Assembly: GCA_002386525.1 (NCBI GenBank)
Contig: DGIS01000021.1
Location: forward strand, 124,001-188,000
Length of the DNA: 64,000 bases
Direction: 5' to 3'
Origin: Sphingobacterium sp. UBA4616
GTDB lineage: Bacteria > Bacteroidota > Bacteroidia > Sphingobacteriales > Sphingobacteriaceae
Shown here: positions 26,477-35,425 of the stretch, piece after piece
Layout of the letters: every line of letters starts with the position of its first letter
How positions within the stretch are numbered: position 1 is the stretch's first letter
Notes under the pieces: model-generated
What the model saw: only the letters and a program-made list of their open reading frames with translations
The model's database searches: none
Told to the model about the DNA's origin: nothing
Translations under genes and position numbers: made by a program

Positions 26477-27934
26477 ATGAGAACTAAACAGATAGCTGCT
26501 AATAATGGATTCCTAAATCGGTTGATTTGGGCCATTACAGTGCTTATTTTGGGCTTTGGAAGCTGTAAGAATGACAATATTGGCAGCATTTCAGAGGGTA
26601 TGCCATTTGATCCTTCACAACCTGTTGTTGTCTCGGACTTTGCGCCTAAATCAGGTGGTATGGGGCAACGACTGGTGATTTATGGGAAAAATTTTGGAAA
26701 CGATCCAAAAAATGTACAGGTATTTATCGGGGGCAAAAAAGCTGTGGTAATCAACACTTTGGGTGAATCCCTTTATTGTCTGGTACCAAAACAGGCATTT
26801 AAAGGGGATATAGAAGTGCGCGTCGGCGCTGAAGAAAAGCCTGTTATCGGTAAGGCGCAAGAGCCCTTTGACTATCAGCGTAAATTGGTGGTGTCGACCC
26901 TGGCAGGTTATAGAAATTCACGTGGCGATGAGCCTTGGAAAGACGGGAAGTTTAAAGATGCTGATCAGAACAAGATGGCAAGTGGTTTTTGGCTTTCTTC
27001 TTTTATGAAGTTTGATCCCCTAAACCCAAAGCATCTTTGGATGACCTTCGATAATAATAATGGCCTGTATCTGATCAATTTCGAGGATAGCACAATTACT
27101 AAAAAACGGTCGGATTTTGATCGCCCTCGTAGTGTCGATTTTTCTGTAGACGGCAATTATATGATTGTTTCGCAGGATCGTGGTGGCGAAAATGATGAAT
27201 CTACCTTGTTGTTTTCGCGAGCAAGGTATTTCCTCGATAAAGAAGTCCTAACAAGAAGTAAACAATGCAATGGAGCGTCAATTCATCCCGTAAATGGTGA
27301 AATGTACTTTAATAGCTACGCAAAAGGGGAATTTTACCGTTTTGACCTCAATCAATATTTCACAGATAAGATAACTAAGGCAGAGTTTCTATATGTTATT
27401 CAGGATCCACAATGGGAATACCGCGCGCTGATTCATCCAAGTGGTAACTATGCTTATATCTTGGTGATCAACCAGGGATATATTATGCGTGCCGATTACA
27501 ATTGGGAAAAGAAACGTTTTAATCAACCTTATCTGGTTTGCGGAAAAGTTAGGGAATCGGGATACAAAGATGGTGTGGGCTCATCTGCTCGTGTTGATCA
27601 ACCATACCAGGGCGTTTTTGTGAAAAATCAAGCCTATGCAGCAGCCGGTAAGCCCGATCAGTATGATTTTTATTTTACGGATCTGATGAATCATGCGATC
27701 CGCGTGCTTACACCGGAGGGAGCTGTTACCACATTTGCTGGTCGGGGAAGCTCAAGCCTCAATAACAACCCTTATGGTTACGTCAATGGTGATTTGAGAG
27801 AAGAAGCGAGATTTGACCGTCCATCGGGCATCGCCTACAATGAGCAAGAAGGGGCTTTCTATATTGGCGACCGCGAGAATCGCCGCATTCGAAAAATTGC
27901 ATTGGAAGAAATGGATGACAATAACCAAGATTAA
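26477..27934 (+). CDS. IPT/TIG-domain lipoprotein with NHL-type repeats, Sus-locus associated
   Basis: A 485-residue lipoprotein (LIWAITVLILGFGSC, Cys30). An IPT/TIG domain (about 48-115: VVSDFAPKSGGMGQRLVIYGKNFG...VQVFIGGKKA) leads a beta-propeller of NHL-like repeats (about 130-480; e.g. PRSVDFSVDGNYMIVSQD, FDRPSGIAYNEQEGAFYIGDRENRRIRKI). Such proteins are regular partners of SusCD pairs and are thought to be surface-exposed glycan-binding proteins; that role is inference. SusC starts 11 bases later, so they are co-transcribed. The ATG at 26477 leaves a slightly long signal region. Confidence 0.85.
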   Translation: MRTKQIAANNGFLNRLIWAITVLILGFGSCKNDNIGSISEGMPFDPSQPVVVSDFAPKSGGMGQRLVIYGKNFGNDPKNVQVFIGGKKAVVINTLGESLYCLVPKQAFKGDIEVRVGAEEKPVIGKAQEPFDYQRKLVVSTLAGYRNSRGDEPWKDGKFKDADQNKMASGFWLSSFMKFDPLNPKHLWMTFDNNNGLYLINFEDSTITKKRSDFDRPRSVDFSVDGNYMIVSQDRGGENDESTLLFSRARYFLDKEVLTRSKQCNGASIHPVNGEMYFNSYAKGEFYRFDLNQYFTDKITKAEFLYVIQDPQWEYRALIHPSGNYAYILVINQGYIMRADYNWEKKRFNQPYLVCGKVRESGYKDGVGSSARVDQPYQGVFVKNQAYAAAGKPDQYDFYFTDLMNHAIRVLTPEGAVTTFAGRGSSSLNNNPYGYVNGDLREEARFDRPSGIAYNEQEGAFYIGDRENRRIRKIALEEMDDNNQD

Positions 27935-27945
27935 CCTGTGATAAG

Positions 27946-30900
27946 ATGATAAATAAAATAGTACTTACATGTATGTTACTCCTCTTTGCTACTTTCGGTG
28001 CCCTGGCACAGGATGTTTTGGAAGTAACGGGTATAGTTGTCGACGCCCAAAAGGCACCAATTGTTGGTGTCAGCATCTTTGTGAAGGATGCGCCAGGTTT
28101 AGGAACAACAACAGATAATAAAGGGAGTTATCGGATAAAAGTAGAGCGATACAAGACGCTGGTCTTTTCATCTGTTGGTTACAAAAAGCAGGAAATACTG
28201 GTGAAAGATAATCGCGTTATCGATGTAACACTGAATGAATCGGAGACCAGTGTGCTCGATGAAGTTGTCGTCACCGGGACGGGTACACAAAGAACACTGA
28301 CATCGACTGCAGCGACCAGTAGTGTTGACGTCAACACGATGAAAGGAAATCCAACATCGAGTATCAGTAATGCTTTAATTGGAAATGCGCCCGGAGTTTT
28401 AGGTATGATGCAGTCAGGTCAGCCAGGAAAAAATATTACCGAGTTTTGGATCCGCGGTATTTCGACCTTTGGTGGAGGGGCTTCTGCTCTTGTTTTGGTC
28501 GATAATATTGAGCGGAATATCAATGATATTAATATCGAAGATATTGAAACCATTAATATCCTGAAAGATGCCGCCGTGACCGCAATCTACGGTTCCAGAG
28601 GTGCAAATGGTGTCGTTTTGATTACAACAAAGCGCGGTAAAGATGGTAAGATCAGTATTAATTTTAAAGATGAGAATATCTATAATAGCCGTACCATTAC
28701 ACCTGAATTTGAAGACGGCGTTACCTACGCTAATCTATTGAACGAGGCGCGTATTACACGAAATTTTGCCCCGATTTATCAACCTGAAGAATTGGAAATA
28801 CTACGTTTGGGATTGGATCCGGATCTCTATCCCAATGTAAACTGGAAAGATTTATTGCTCAAAGACGGAGCGATGACTTATCGGGCCAATCTGAATATGA
28901 CAGGCGGTGGAGCCACAGCGCGTTATTTTCTTTCGGGAAGTTATATCGATGAAGGTGGTATGTATAAGACCGACGAGACGCTACGGAATGATTACAATAC
29001 CAACGCAAATTACAAAAGGTATAATTATCGGTTGAATACAGATATTAACGTAACCAAAAGTACCGTGTTAAAAATAGGTATTGCAGGCTCTCTCAATAAA
29101 AGAAATAGTCCAGGTTTAGGAGACGATGATTTTTGGGGAGTGTTATTCGGATATTCTCCCATTCGCACGCCGGTACTCTATTCAAATGGTTATGTTCCTG
29201 CCATTGGAACAGGAAATCAGACCAATCCGTGGGTAGTTGCTACGCAGACAGGATACAATGAAAATTGGCAAAACAATATACAGACCAATATCTCTATTGA
29301 ACAAAATTTTGATTTCATAACTAGGGGGTTACGTTTTAGGGGAATTATTGGATATGATACCAATAACGATAATACCATATCCCGGCGTAAATGGCCTGAA
29401 CAATGGCGCGCAGAACGCGCTCGTGATGAGAATGGTAATTTGATCTTTACACATATTTCAAATCCGCAGGAGTTATATCAGGCCAGCAGTTCCAGTGGCG
29501 AGCGACGCGAATTCTATGACATGATGTTTAACTATGATCGCAGTATCGGAAATCATACTGTTGGTGCCGTGGCCCGTTTTACCCGTGATGCGCTTATTCG
29601 CACAGTCAATCTTGGTGATGATATTAAAAATGGAATTGCAAGAAGAAATCAGGCCTTAGCTGGCCGGGTAACCTATAATTGGAAATCGCGTTATATCGCT
29701 GATTTTAATTTTGGCTATAACGGTTCGGAAAATTTTGCTCCGGGTCGGCAATATGGTTTTTTCCCTGCTGTTTCAGCAGCCTGGAACATCGGTGAAGAGC
29801 CTTTTGTGAAAGATAATATTTCGTGGATGAATATGTTTAAGATCCGGTACTCCTGGGGAAGAGTAGGTAACGATCAGTTATCCGGTGGTGCACGCTTCCC
29901 TTATTTATCTACTATTAGTGAAATTGGACGTTTTGAAAACCAGGTGTGGATTCCTGAAGGCGGTTATCAGTGGGCAGATTATGGTTTCGACCGATACTAT
30001 GGCGGAATGAAATATAGTCAGGTATCTTCCTCCAATGTGACTTGGGAGATGGCAACTAAAAAGAACTTGGGATTTGATCTGGCGCTTTTTAAAGATAAGA
30101 TAGTTGCTAATTTAGATTTCTTCAATGAGGAACGTACGGGCATATATATGGCTCGAAATTATTTGCCTGCGCTCGTCGGATTAGAATCTGTACCAAGCGC
30201 GAATGTGGGAGCGGTAAAATCAAAAGGTTTTGATGGACGCCTCTTATATAACCAGAAAGTGGGGGAAGTCAATTTAACAGCCAGAAGTAATATTACCTAC
30301 AGTAAGAATGAAATCACGGAGATCGATGAGGAATATAACGTCTATGGTTATCAAAATCAGAAAGGATATCGTGTTGATCAGGCAAAAGGACTCATTGCTT
30401 TGGGTTTGTTTAATGATTATGATGACATACGCAATAGCCCGAAGCAAACATTTGGCAACTACCAACCAGGCGATATTAAATATAAGGATGTTAATGGTGA
30501 TGGCATCATCGACGACGGTGATCGTGTCGCTATTGGGGCAACAAGACGTCCTAACCTAGTTTATGGTGTGGGGGCGTCAGCAAGCTGGAAGAACCTGGAT
30601 ATTAGTGTGCACTTTCAGGGATCTGGTAAATCGACGTTCTTTACCTATGGGAAAACAGTTTATGCGTTTAGTGAAGGTGAATGGGGACAAGTGTTGAAGG
30701 GGGTAATGGGCGATAACCGTTGGATTTCGGCTGATATATCCGGTGATCCGTCGACAGAAAACCCAAATGCTTCTTATCCGAGGTTGAGTTATGGCCCCAA
30801 TCCAAATAACTTTAGGGAGTCAACCTTTTGGTTGAAGAATGGTCAATATCTCCGTTTGAAAACCTTGGATATTGGATATACCCTGCCAAAACAAATGACC

Positions 30901-31059
30901 AACCGGATAAAGATCAATAGCATCCGTTTGTTTTTAGTTGGTTCAAATCTGCTGACCTGGTCAAAGTTCAAGCTTTGGGATCCGGAGCTAGCGACGCCAA
31001 GGGGTGAAGATTATCCATTGCCTAAGTCGTTTACATTTGGTATCAATGTCAACCTATAA
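27946..31059 (+). CDS. SusC/RagA-family TonB-linked outer-membrane transporter
   Basis: A 1037-residue TonB-dependent transporter. A signal peptide (ending FGALAQ, 22) precedes a carboxypeptidase-like domain (about 26-100, VTGIVVDAQKAPIVGVSIFV). The TonB-box-like VLDEVVVTGTGTQ and the plug follow (about 110-230: ALIGNAPGVLG, FWIRGISTFGGG, VLVDNIERNIN, ILKDAAVTAIYGSRGANGVV). The 22-strand barrel carries the DINGDG-like loop KYKDVNGDGIIDDGDR and ends SFTFGINVNL. It works with the SusD partner 11 bases downstream. No CAZyme or regulator is adjacent, so the substrate is open. Confidence 0.96.
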   Translation: MINKIVLTCMLLLFATFGALAQDVLEVTGIVVDAQKAPIVGVSIFVKDAPGLGTTTDNKGSYRIKVERYKTLVFSSVGYKKQEILVKDNRVIDVTLNESETSVLDEVVVTGTGTQRTLTSTAATSSVDVNTMKGNPTSSISNALIGNAPGVLGMMQSGQPGKNITEFWIRGISTFGGGASALVLVDNIERNINDINIEDIETINILKDAAVTAIYGSRGANGVVLITTKRGKDGKISINFKDENIYNSRTITPEFEDGVTYANLLNEARITRNFAPIYQPEELEILRLGLDPDLYPNVNWKDLLLKDGAMTYRANLNMTGGGATARYFLSGSYIDEGGMYKTDETLRNDYNTNANYKRYNYRLNTDINVTKSTVLKIGIAGSLNKRNSPGLGDDDFWGVLFGYSPIRTPVLYSNGYVPAIGTGNQTNPWVVATQTGYNENWQNNIQTNISIEQNFDFITRGLRFRGIIGYDTNNDNTISRRKWPEQWRAERARDENGNLIFTHISNPQELYQASSSSGERREFYDMMFNYDRSIGNHTVGAVARFTRDALIRTVNLGDDIKNGIARRNQALAGRVTYNWKSRYIADFNFGYNGSENFAPGRQYGFFPAVSAAWNIGEEPFVKDNISWMNMFKIRYSWGRVGNDQLSGGARFPYLSTISEIGRFENQVWIPEGGYQWADYGFDRYYGGMKYSQVSSSNVTWEMATKKNLGFDLALFKDKIVANLDFFNEERTGIYMARNYLPALVGLESVPSANVGAVKSKGFDGRLLYNQKVGEVNLTARSNITYSKNEITEIDEEYNVYGYQNQKGYRVDQAKGLIALGLFNDYDDIRNSPKQTFGNYQPGDIKYKDVNGDGIIDDGDRVAIGATRRPNLVYGVGASASWKNLDISVHFQGSGKSTFFTYGKTVYAFSEGEWGQVLKGVMGDNRWISADISGDPSTENPNASYPRLSYGPNPNNFRESTFWLKNGQYLRLKTLDIGYTLPKQMTNRIKINSIRLFLVGSNLLTWSKFKLWDPELATPRGEDYPLPKSFTFGINVNL

Positions 31060-31070
31060 AATCAAGAAAG

Positions 31071-33128
31071 ATGCAAAGAAATAAAATATGCGTAGCAATG
31101 CTGCTTGTGCTGGGAGCAAGTTTTGTCTCATCCTGCAAAAAGGATTATTTGAAATCCGATCAATATTTTAAGGATCGACTTAATATAGAGAAGACCTTTA
31201 AAAGTAAGGTATATTCGGAAGAATGGTTAGCGCATGTATTTGAGGAGTTTAAAGGAGAGAATGCTGATGTTGCCAGTAAAGGTTTGACGCCGCATTGTTT
31301 TGCCGATGACATGTATTACGGTGATCGAGATAGAGATTATGATCCCTCAAAAAATGAACTCTCTTACAACATGTTCAAAATGGGCCAATATACTGAAAGT
31401 GATAAACAGGGTACATGGACGCAATCCTACCGGGGCATTCGTAATGCGTCGACCTTCATTCAGAACATATACATGAACAGTGAGATGTCGGCAACTGAAA
31501 TTTCGGATTATCGTGGGCAAGCACGATTTGCTCGGGCATACCTTTATTGGCTGTTGCTCCGTAAATATGGACCCATTCCGCTGTTGCCGGATGAAGGACT
31601 GGATTATACGGATAGCTATGATGATCTGGCGATTCCGCGGAGCACCTATGAGGAGTGCGCAACCTATATCAGTGATGAACTGCTACAGGCAGCTAGAGAA
31701 ATGGAGTCTTTAGGGATGAAGCGCGGACAAGATGGCTCTGCTCGACCAACTGTGGGGGCGGCGTTGGCTGCCCGTGCCAAAGTCTTACTCTATGCCGCAA
31801 GTCCATTGGCCAATGGTAATAACTCCGGTTATGCAGCATTATTGGTCGATAAGCAAGGTAAACGCTTGCTTTCAGCAGAATTCCAGGAAGAGAAATGGGC
31901 GAAAGCTGCAGCTGCCGCACGAGACGTAATCGAGCTCGGCGTGTACAAGCTGTATACAGCACCTTTTCAGGAGACTGGTGATGATGCCACCGTCAAACCT
32001 CCCGAGGATCACAATTTTTCAGCTAAAAGCTGGCCTGAAGGATGGGCAAATATTGACCCCATGAAATCGTATGCACAGGTCTTCGACGGAACGTTATCTG
32101 CCTCAGGCAATCCGGAACTGATATTTACCCGTGGTAGCAACCAGCCCAATGAAGGGATTGACCAAATGGTTATTCATCAATTGCCACGCTCGGCGACAGG
32201 ATGGAATACCCACGGACTGACACAGAAACTAGTCGATGCGTATTATATGAATGATGGTACAGATGTACCGGGTAAGGATAAGGAAATAGGTCGAGGTAAC
32301 GGCTCAAACAGAAGTACGGGATATGTTACCCAGGACGATTATAATGCAAAAAAATACCGACCACTGCGCGCAGGAGCTTCTCTGCAATATGCGAATCGTG
32401 AACCCAGGTTTTACGCTTCAGTAGCTTACAGCGGAAGTTTTTGGACGCTGCTGAATGAGACAAAAGAGGAAAATCGTAATAAGCAAGTTTTTTATTACAG
32501 TGCAGATCCCAAAGGCAATGGCTTTAACTCTGCCAATGGATATTGGTTGCGTACGGGGTTTGGTGTTAAAAAGTTTGTTCACCCGAGTGATACTTACGAA
32601 GGTGGTGTAGGATCACGTGTGGTACCCAAGGCAGAGCCTGCAATCCGTTACGCAGACATATTATTGATGTATGCCGAAGCATTAAATGAATTAAGTGGTT
32701 CTTTTACAATTCCATCGTGGCGGGGGGGAAGTTACACTTTAAGTCGTGACATCGCTGAAATTAAAAAAGGTATTCAGCCTGTACGGATCCGGGCGGGAGT
32801 TCCGGATTATTCGGAAAGTGTATATGGCAGTAAAAACGAATTGCGTCGTACAATTAAGCGTGAACGTTTTATAGAGCTGATGGGCGAGGGACAACGTTAT
32901 TATGATTTACGTCGCTGGATGGATGCTCCAGTGGAAGAAGCCCTGCCGGTTTATGGCTGTAATGTCTTAATGAATGAAAAAGAACGTGATCTCTTTTACC
33001 AACCCGTTGCGATTTGGACACTGAAAACGACCTTCGCAGACAAAATGTGGTTTTGGCCAATCAGTCATACAGAACTTAAACGCAACAAGAATTTAACACA
33101 AAATCCTGGTTGGACTTATAATGATTAA
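31071..33128 (+). CDS. SusD/RagB-family nutrient-binding outer-membrane lipoprotein
   Basis: A 685-residue lipoprotein (LVLGASFVSSC, Cys22) that caps the SusC barrel on the cell surface. TPR-like helices include QARFARAYLYWLLLRKYGPIPLL, and the usual C-terminal motifs are present: AEPAIRYADILLMYAEALNE, RRTIKRERFIELMGEGQRYYDLRRW and FWPISHTELKRNKNLTQNPG. At 685 residues it is on the large side of the family. It lies between SusC (11 bases) and the DUF1735-type gene (15 bases). Confidence 0.95.
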   Translation: MQRNKICVAMLLVLGASFVSSCKKDYLKSDQYFKDRLNIEKTFKSKVYSEEWLAHVFEEFKGENADVASKGLTPHCFADDMYYGDRDRDYDPSKNELSYNMFKMGQYTESDKQGTWTQSYRGIRNASTFIQNIYMNSEMSATEISDYRGQARFARAYLYWLLLRKYGPIPLLPDEGLDYTDSYDDLAIPRSTYEECATYISDELLQAAREMESLGMKRGQDGSARPTVGAALAARAKVLLYAASPLANGNNSGYAALLVDKQGKRLLSAEFQEEKWAKAAAAARDVIELGVYKLYTAPFQETGDDATVKPPEDHNFSAKSWPEGWANIDPMKSYAQVFDGTLSASGNPELIFTRGSNQPNEGIDQMVIHQLPRSATGWNTHGLTQKLVDAYYMNDGTDVPGKDKEIGRGNGSNRSTGYVTQDDYNAKKYRPLRAGASLQYANREPRFYASVAYSGSFWTLLNETKEENRNKQVFYYSADPKGNGFNSANGYWLRTGFGVKKFVHPSDTYEGGVGSRVVPKAEPAIRYADILLMYAEALNELSGSFTIPSWRGGSYTLSRDIAEIKKGIQPVRIRAGVPDYSESVYGSKNELRRTIKRERFIELMGEGQRYYDLRRWMDAPVEEALPVYGCNVLMNEKERDLFYQPVAIWTLKTTFADKMWFWPISHTELKRNKNLTQNPGWTYND

Positions 33129-33143
33129 TCAATTATAAAATTT

Positions 33144-34127
33144 ATGAAAAAGTCATCTATACAGCTTTTTTTCCTGATGGTGTTATTCGTCTGCAACGCC
33201 TGCAACGACGAATGGAAAGAGGAGCAATTTGAACATTATGTCTCATTTAAGGCCCCTCTGGAAAGTGAGGGAGTCGCCAATATTTATGTCCGTTATAAAG
33301 ACGGACAAAAAACTACATTTTTACAGCCGCTGGAAGTGAGTGGATCGACAACAAATGATATGGATCTTTCCGTACGCGTTGGGGTAGATGCTGATACATT
33401 GGGCATATTGAATTATGAACGTTTTCAGAACAGGCAAGATTTTTATTACGAGCAGCTGGATAATAGCTATTTTTCTATTCCCGAAACGGTGAATATAAAA
33501 ACAGGAGAGAATACAGCATTGATGGCTATTGATTTTTCGTTGAAAGGAATTGATATGGCCGAAAAATGGGTGCTTCCGCTGACGATTTTGGAGGATCCTG
33601 CTGCGCAATACAAAATCAATCCCAGAAAACATTACAAAAAAGCATTACTACGTGTCAATCCATTTAATAATTATTCAGGAACGTATAGCGGGACAGCCTT
33701 AAAAGTTGTGATGGATGGGCATGAAAGTGAAACACCGATTGTGAAAAGTCAAATAAGAAGTTACGTGGTTGATGAAAATACGATTTTCTTTTATGCGGGA
33801 AATATCGATGAAGATCGTAAAGACAGGAAGAATTATAAAATCTTTGCAACCTTTAGTGAAACTGGAGGGGTTACTTTTCGAGCCGAAAATCCAAATATGA
33901 AGTTTGCTGTTAAAAAAGATGCAAGTTATACGATTTCGGAACAAATGGATGCTGTCCGTCCTTATTTATTACATCGTTATATTACTTTAAATAATGTCGA
34001 TTATGAATTTACCGATTATACCTTAGTTTCTACCACAGCAATTAAATTTAAAGTTTCAGGATCATTAATCTTAGAGCGGCAGTTAAATACACAAATTCCT
34101 GATGAAGATCAATCGATAGAATGGTAA
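33144..34127 (+). CDS. DUF1735/DUF4973-type surface lipoprotein of the Sus operon
   Basis: A 327-residue lipoprotein (FFLMVLFVCNAC, Cys20; mature start NDEWKEEQFEHYVSF). The opening, two beta domains and position right after SusD match the DUF1735 plus DUF4973/DUF4361-like accessory proteins of Sus loci, which bind glycans at the surface. The exact DUF number is from memory. It is the last gene of a four-gene operon with 11-15-base spacing. Confidence 0.8.
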   Translation: MKKSSIQLFFLMVLFVCNACNDEWKEEQFEHYVSFKAPLESEGVANIYVRYKDGQKTTFLQPLEVSGSTTNDMDLSVRVGVDADTLGILNYERFQNRQDFYYEQLDNSYFSIPETVNIKTGENTALMAIDFSLKGIDMAEKWVLPLTILEDPAAQYKINPRKHYKKALLRVNPFNNYSGTYSGTALKVVMDGHESETPIVKSQIRSYVVDENTIFFYAGNIDEDRKDRKNYKIFATFSETGGVTFRAENPNMKFAVKKDASYTISEQMDAVRPYLLHRYITLNNVDYEFTDYTLVSTTAIKFKVSGSLILERQLNTQIPDEDQSIEW

Positions 34128-34183
34128 TTTCTCCAAACCATTTTTGATGCTATTGGTTATATCATCGATATAATAATAGCATT

Positions 34184-34930
34184 ATGATTGGTATAGTCGG
34201 TGGACTTGGCCCTTATAGCGGCCTAGATATTACAAAGAAAATTATTGATGAAACAGCGGCAAGATCCGATCAGGAACACTTGCCGCTATTATTGTTCTCA
34301 TGTCCTCATTTAATCCCGGATCGGAAAGCCTATTTATTGGATACATCCAATGAAAATCCTGGAAAGGCCATCGCTTCGGTGCTACAAAAATTGGAAATGG
34401 CGGGCGCGACCATCGCAGCAATTCCATCAAATATCGTACATGCAGAGCCTATTTTTTCTGTCGTTAAAGAGGAAATTGCACGCACCGGGAGCACGTTACA
34501 ACTATTGCATATTGTTCATGAGACTGTGCGATTTGTGGACGAGAACTACCCTGATAACAGGGTGGGTGTTATTTCTACTGCAGGCGAGCAGCTATATAGT
34601 TTATATCGGCAGGCTTTTATTGAAAAGGGCTTTGATGTCGTCACACCAGAAGGAACGGAACAGGAAAAGGTAAATAATGCAATCTATGATGCTGAATATG
34701 GAATAAAAGCGCAGCCTGTACCGATTGCGAATAAGGCGAGGGAGGATTTATTATCGGCCATGGATGACTTGAAGAAAAAGGGCGCACAAGTCATTATCTT
34801 GGGATGTGCGGAGTTACCTTTGGCTATTCCGGAACGAGATTACAATGGTATGATCATCATAGACCCTAATAGAATTTTAGCGCGTGCACTCATTCATGCG
34901 GTTGCTCCCGATAAATTAAAGCCCTTGTAG
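34184..34930 (+). CDS. Aspartate/glutamate racemase-family protein lacking one catalytic Cys
   Basis: A 248-residue cytosolic protein beginning MIGIVGGLGPYSGLDITKKI, typical of the Asp/Glu racemase superfamily. The second catalytic cysteine is present (LGCAELPL, Cys208). The first, normally in a PCNT-like motif, is replaced by serine (IPSNIVHA, Ser82). Members with one cysteine exist but may not racemise both ways; related lyases and hydantoin racemases are alternatives. It follows the Sus operon by 56 bases and could be read through, but the gap is larger than inside the operon. A terminator follows at 35017. Confidence 0.82.
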   Translation: MIGIVGGLGPYSGLDITKKIIDETAARSDQEHLPLLLFSCPHLIPDRKAYLLDTSNENPGKAIASVLQKLEMAGATIAAIPSNIVHAEPIFSVVKEEIARTGSTLQLLHIVHETVRFVDENYPDNRVGVISTAGEQLYSLYRQAFIEKGFDVVTPEGTEQEKVNNAIYDAEYGIKAQPVPIANKAREDLLSAMDDLKKKGAQVIILGCAELPLAIPERDYNGMIIIDPNRILARALIHAVAPDKLKPL

Positions 34931-35016
34931 TCTATTCTTTGGTTCGCAGAAAAGTGTACATCAAATGGTTGAAGGTCTTCTATAATCTTATATAATTTTG
35001 ATGAAATTTCTTCTTT

Positions 35017-35051
35017 AATAGAGAGGTCATTTGATAGATCTCTCTATTTTT
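35017..35051 (+). terminator. Terminator after the racemase-family gene
   Basis: AATAGAGAG (35017-35025) / CTCTCTATT (35040-35048) followed by T4. Confidence 0.7.
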
Positions 35052-35163
35052 CTTCAATTGGATGAAGAAGAAATGAACGTATGGATAGCCTATTTCAACT
35101 GCTTGAAACCCGCGATGTCATACTTATTATGGTATTATCAGTATTAATAGGTCTGCTGGTTGG

Positions 35164-35385
35164 CTATTCCTCTTCATTGGTCTCTTCTGCTGGTGATATT
35201 TTCTGTAATAAACTATTCACCTCTTCCTCTGTCGCCGTTAATTTGGCTTTACAGACCTGAATAAGGTCTGATGCTCTTTTAATCTTTTCGGCGAGTTCAT
35301 CAATGTTTGTTGAACCATTCTCAATTTCCCTTACAATAGTTTGTAACTCGTTAAAGGCATCTGTATAGGTATAATTCTGTTCCAT
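35164..35385 (-). CDS. xseB: Exodeoxyribonuclease VII small subunit
   Basis: A 73-residue helical protein (YTDAFNELQTIVREIENGSTNIDELAEKIKRASDLIQVCK) with the XseB pattern of two long helices and an acidic tail (AEETNEEE). It binds several-fold to XseA to form the single-strand DNA exonuclease. It lies 40 bases after xseA on the same strand. Confidence 0.93.
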   Translation of the reverse strand: MEQNYTYTDAFNELQTIVREIENGSTNIDELAEKIKRASDLIQVCKAKLTATEEEVNSLLQKISPAEETNEEE

Positions 35386-35425
35386 TATGATATGCTTTCT
35401 TTAATTTTTTTTGCCAATCGCTAAA

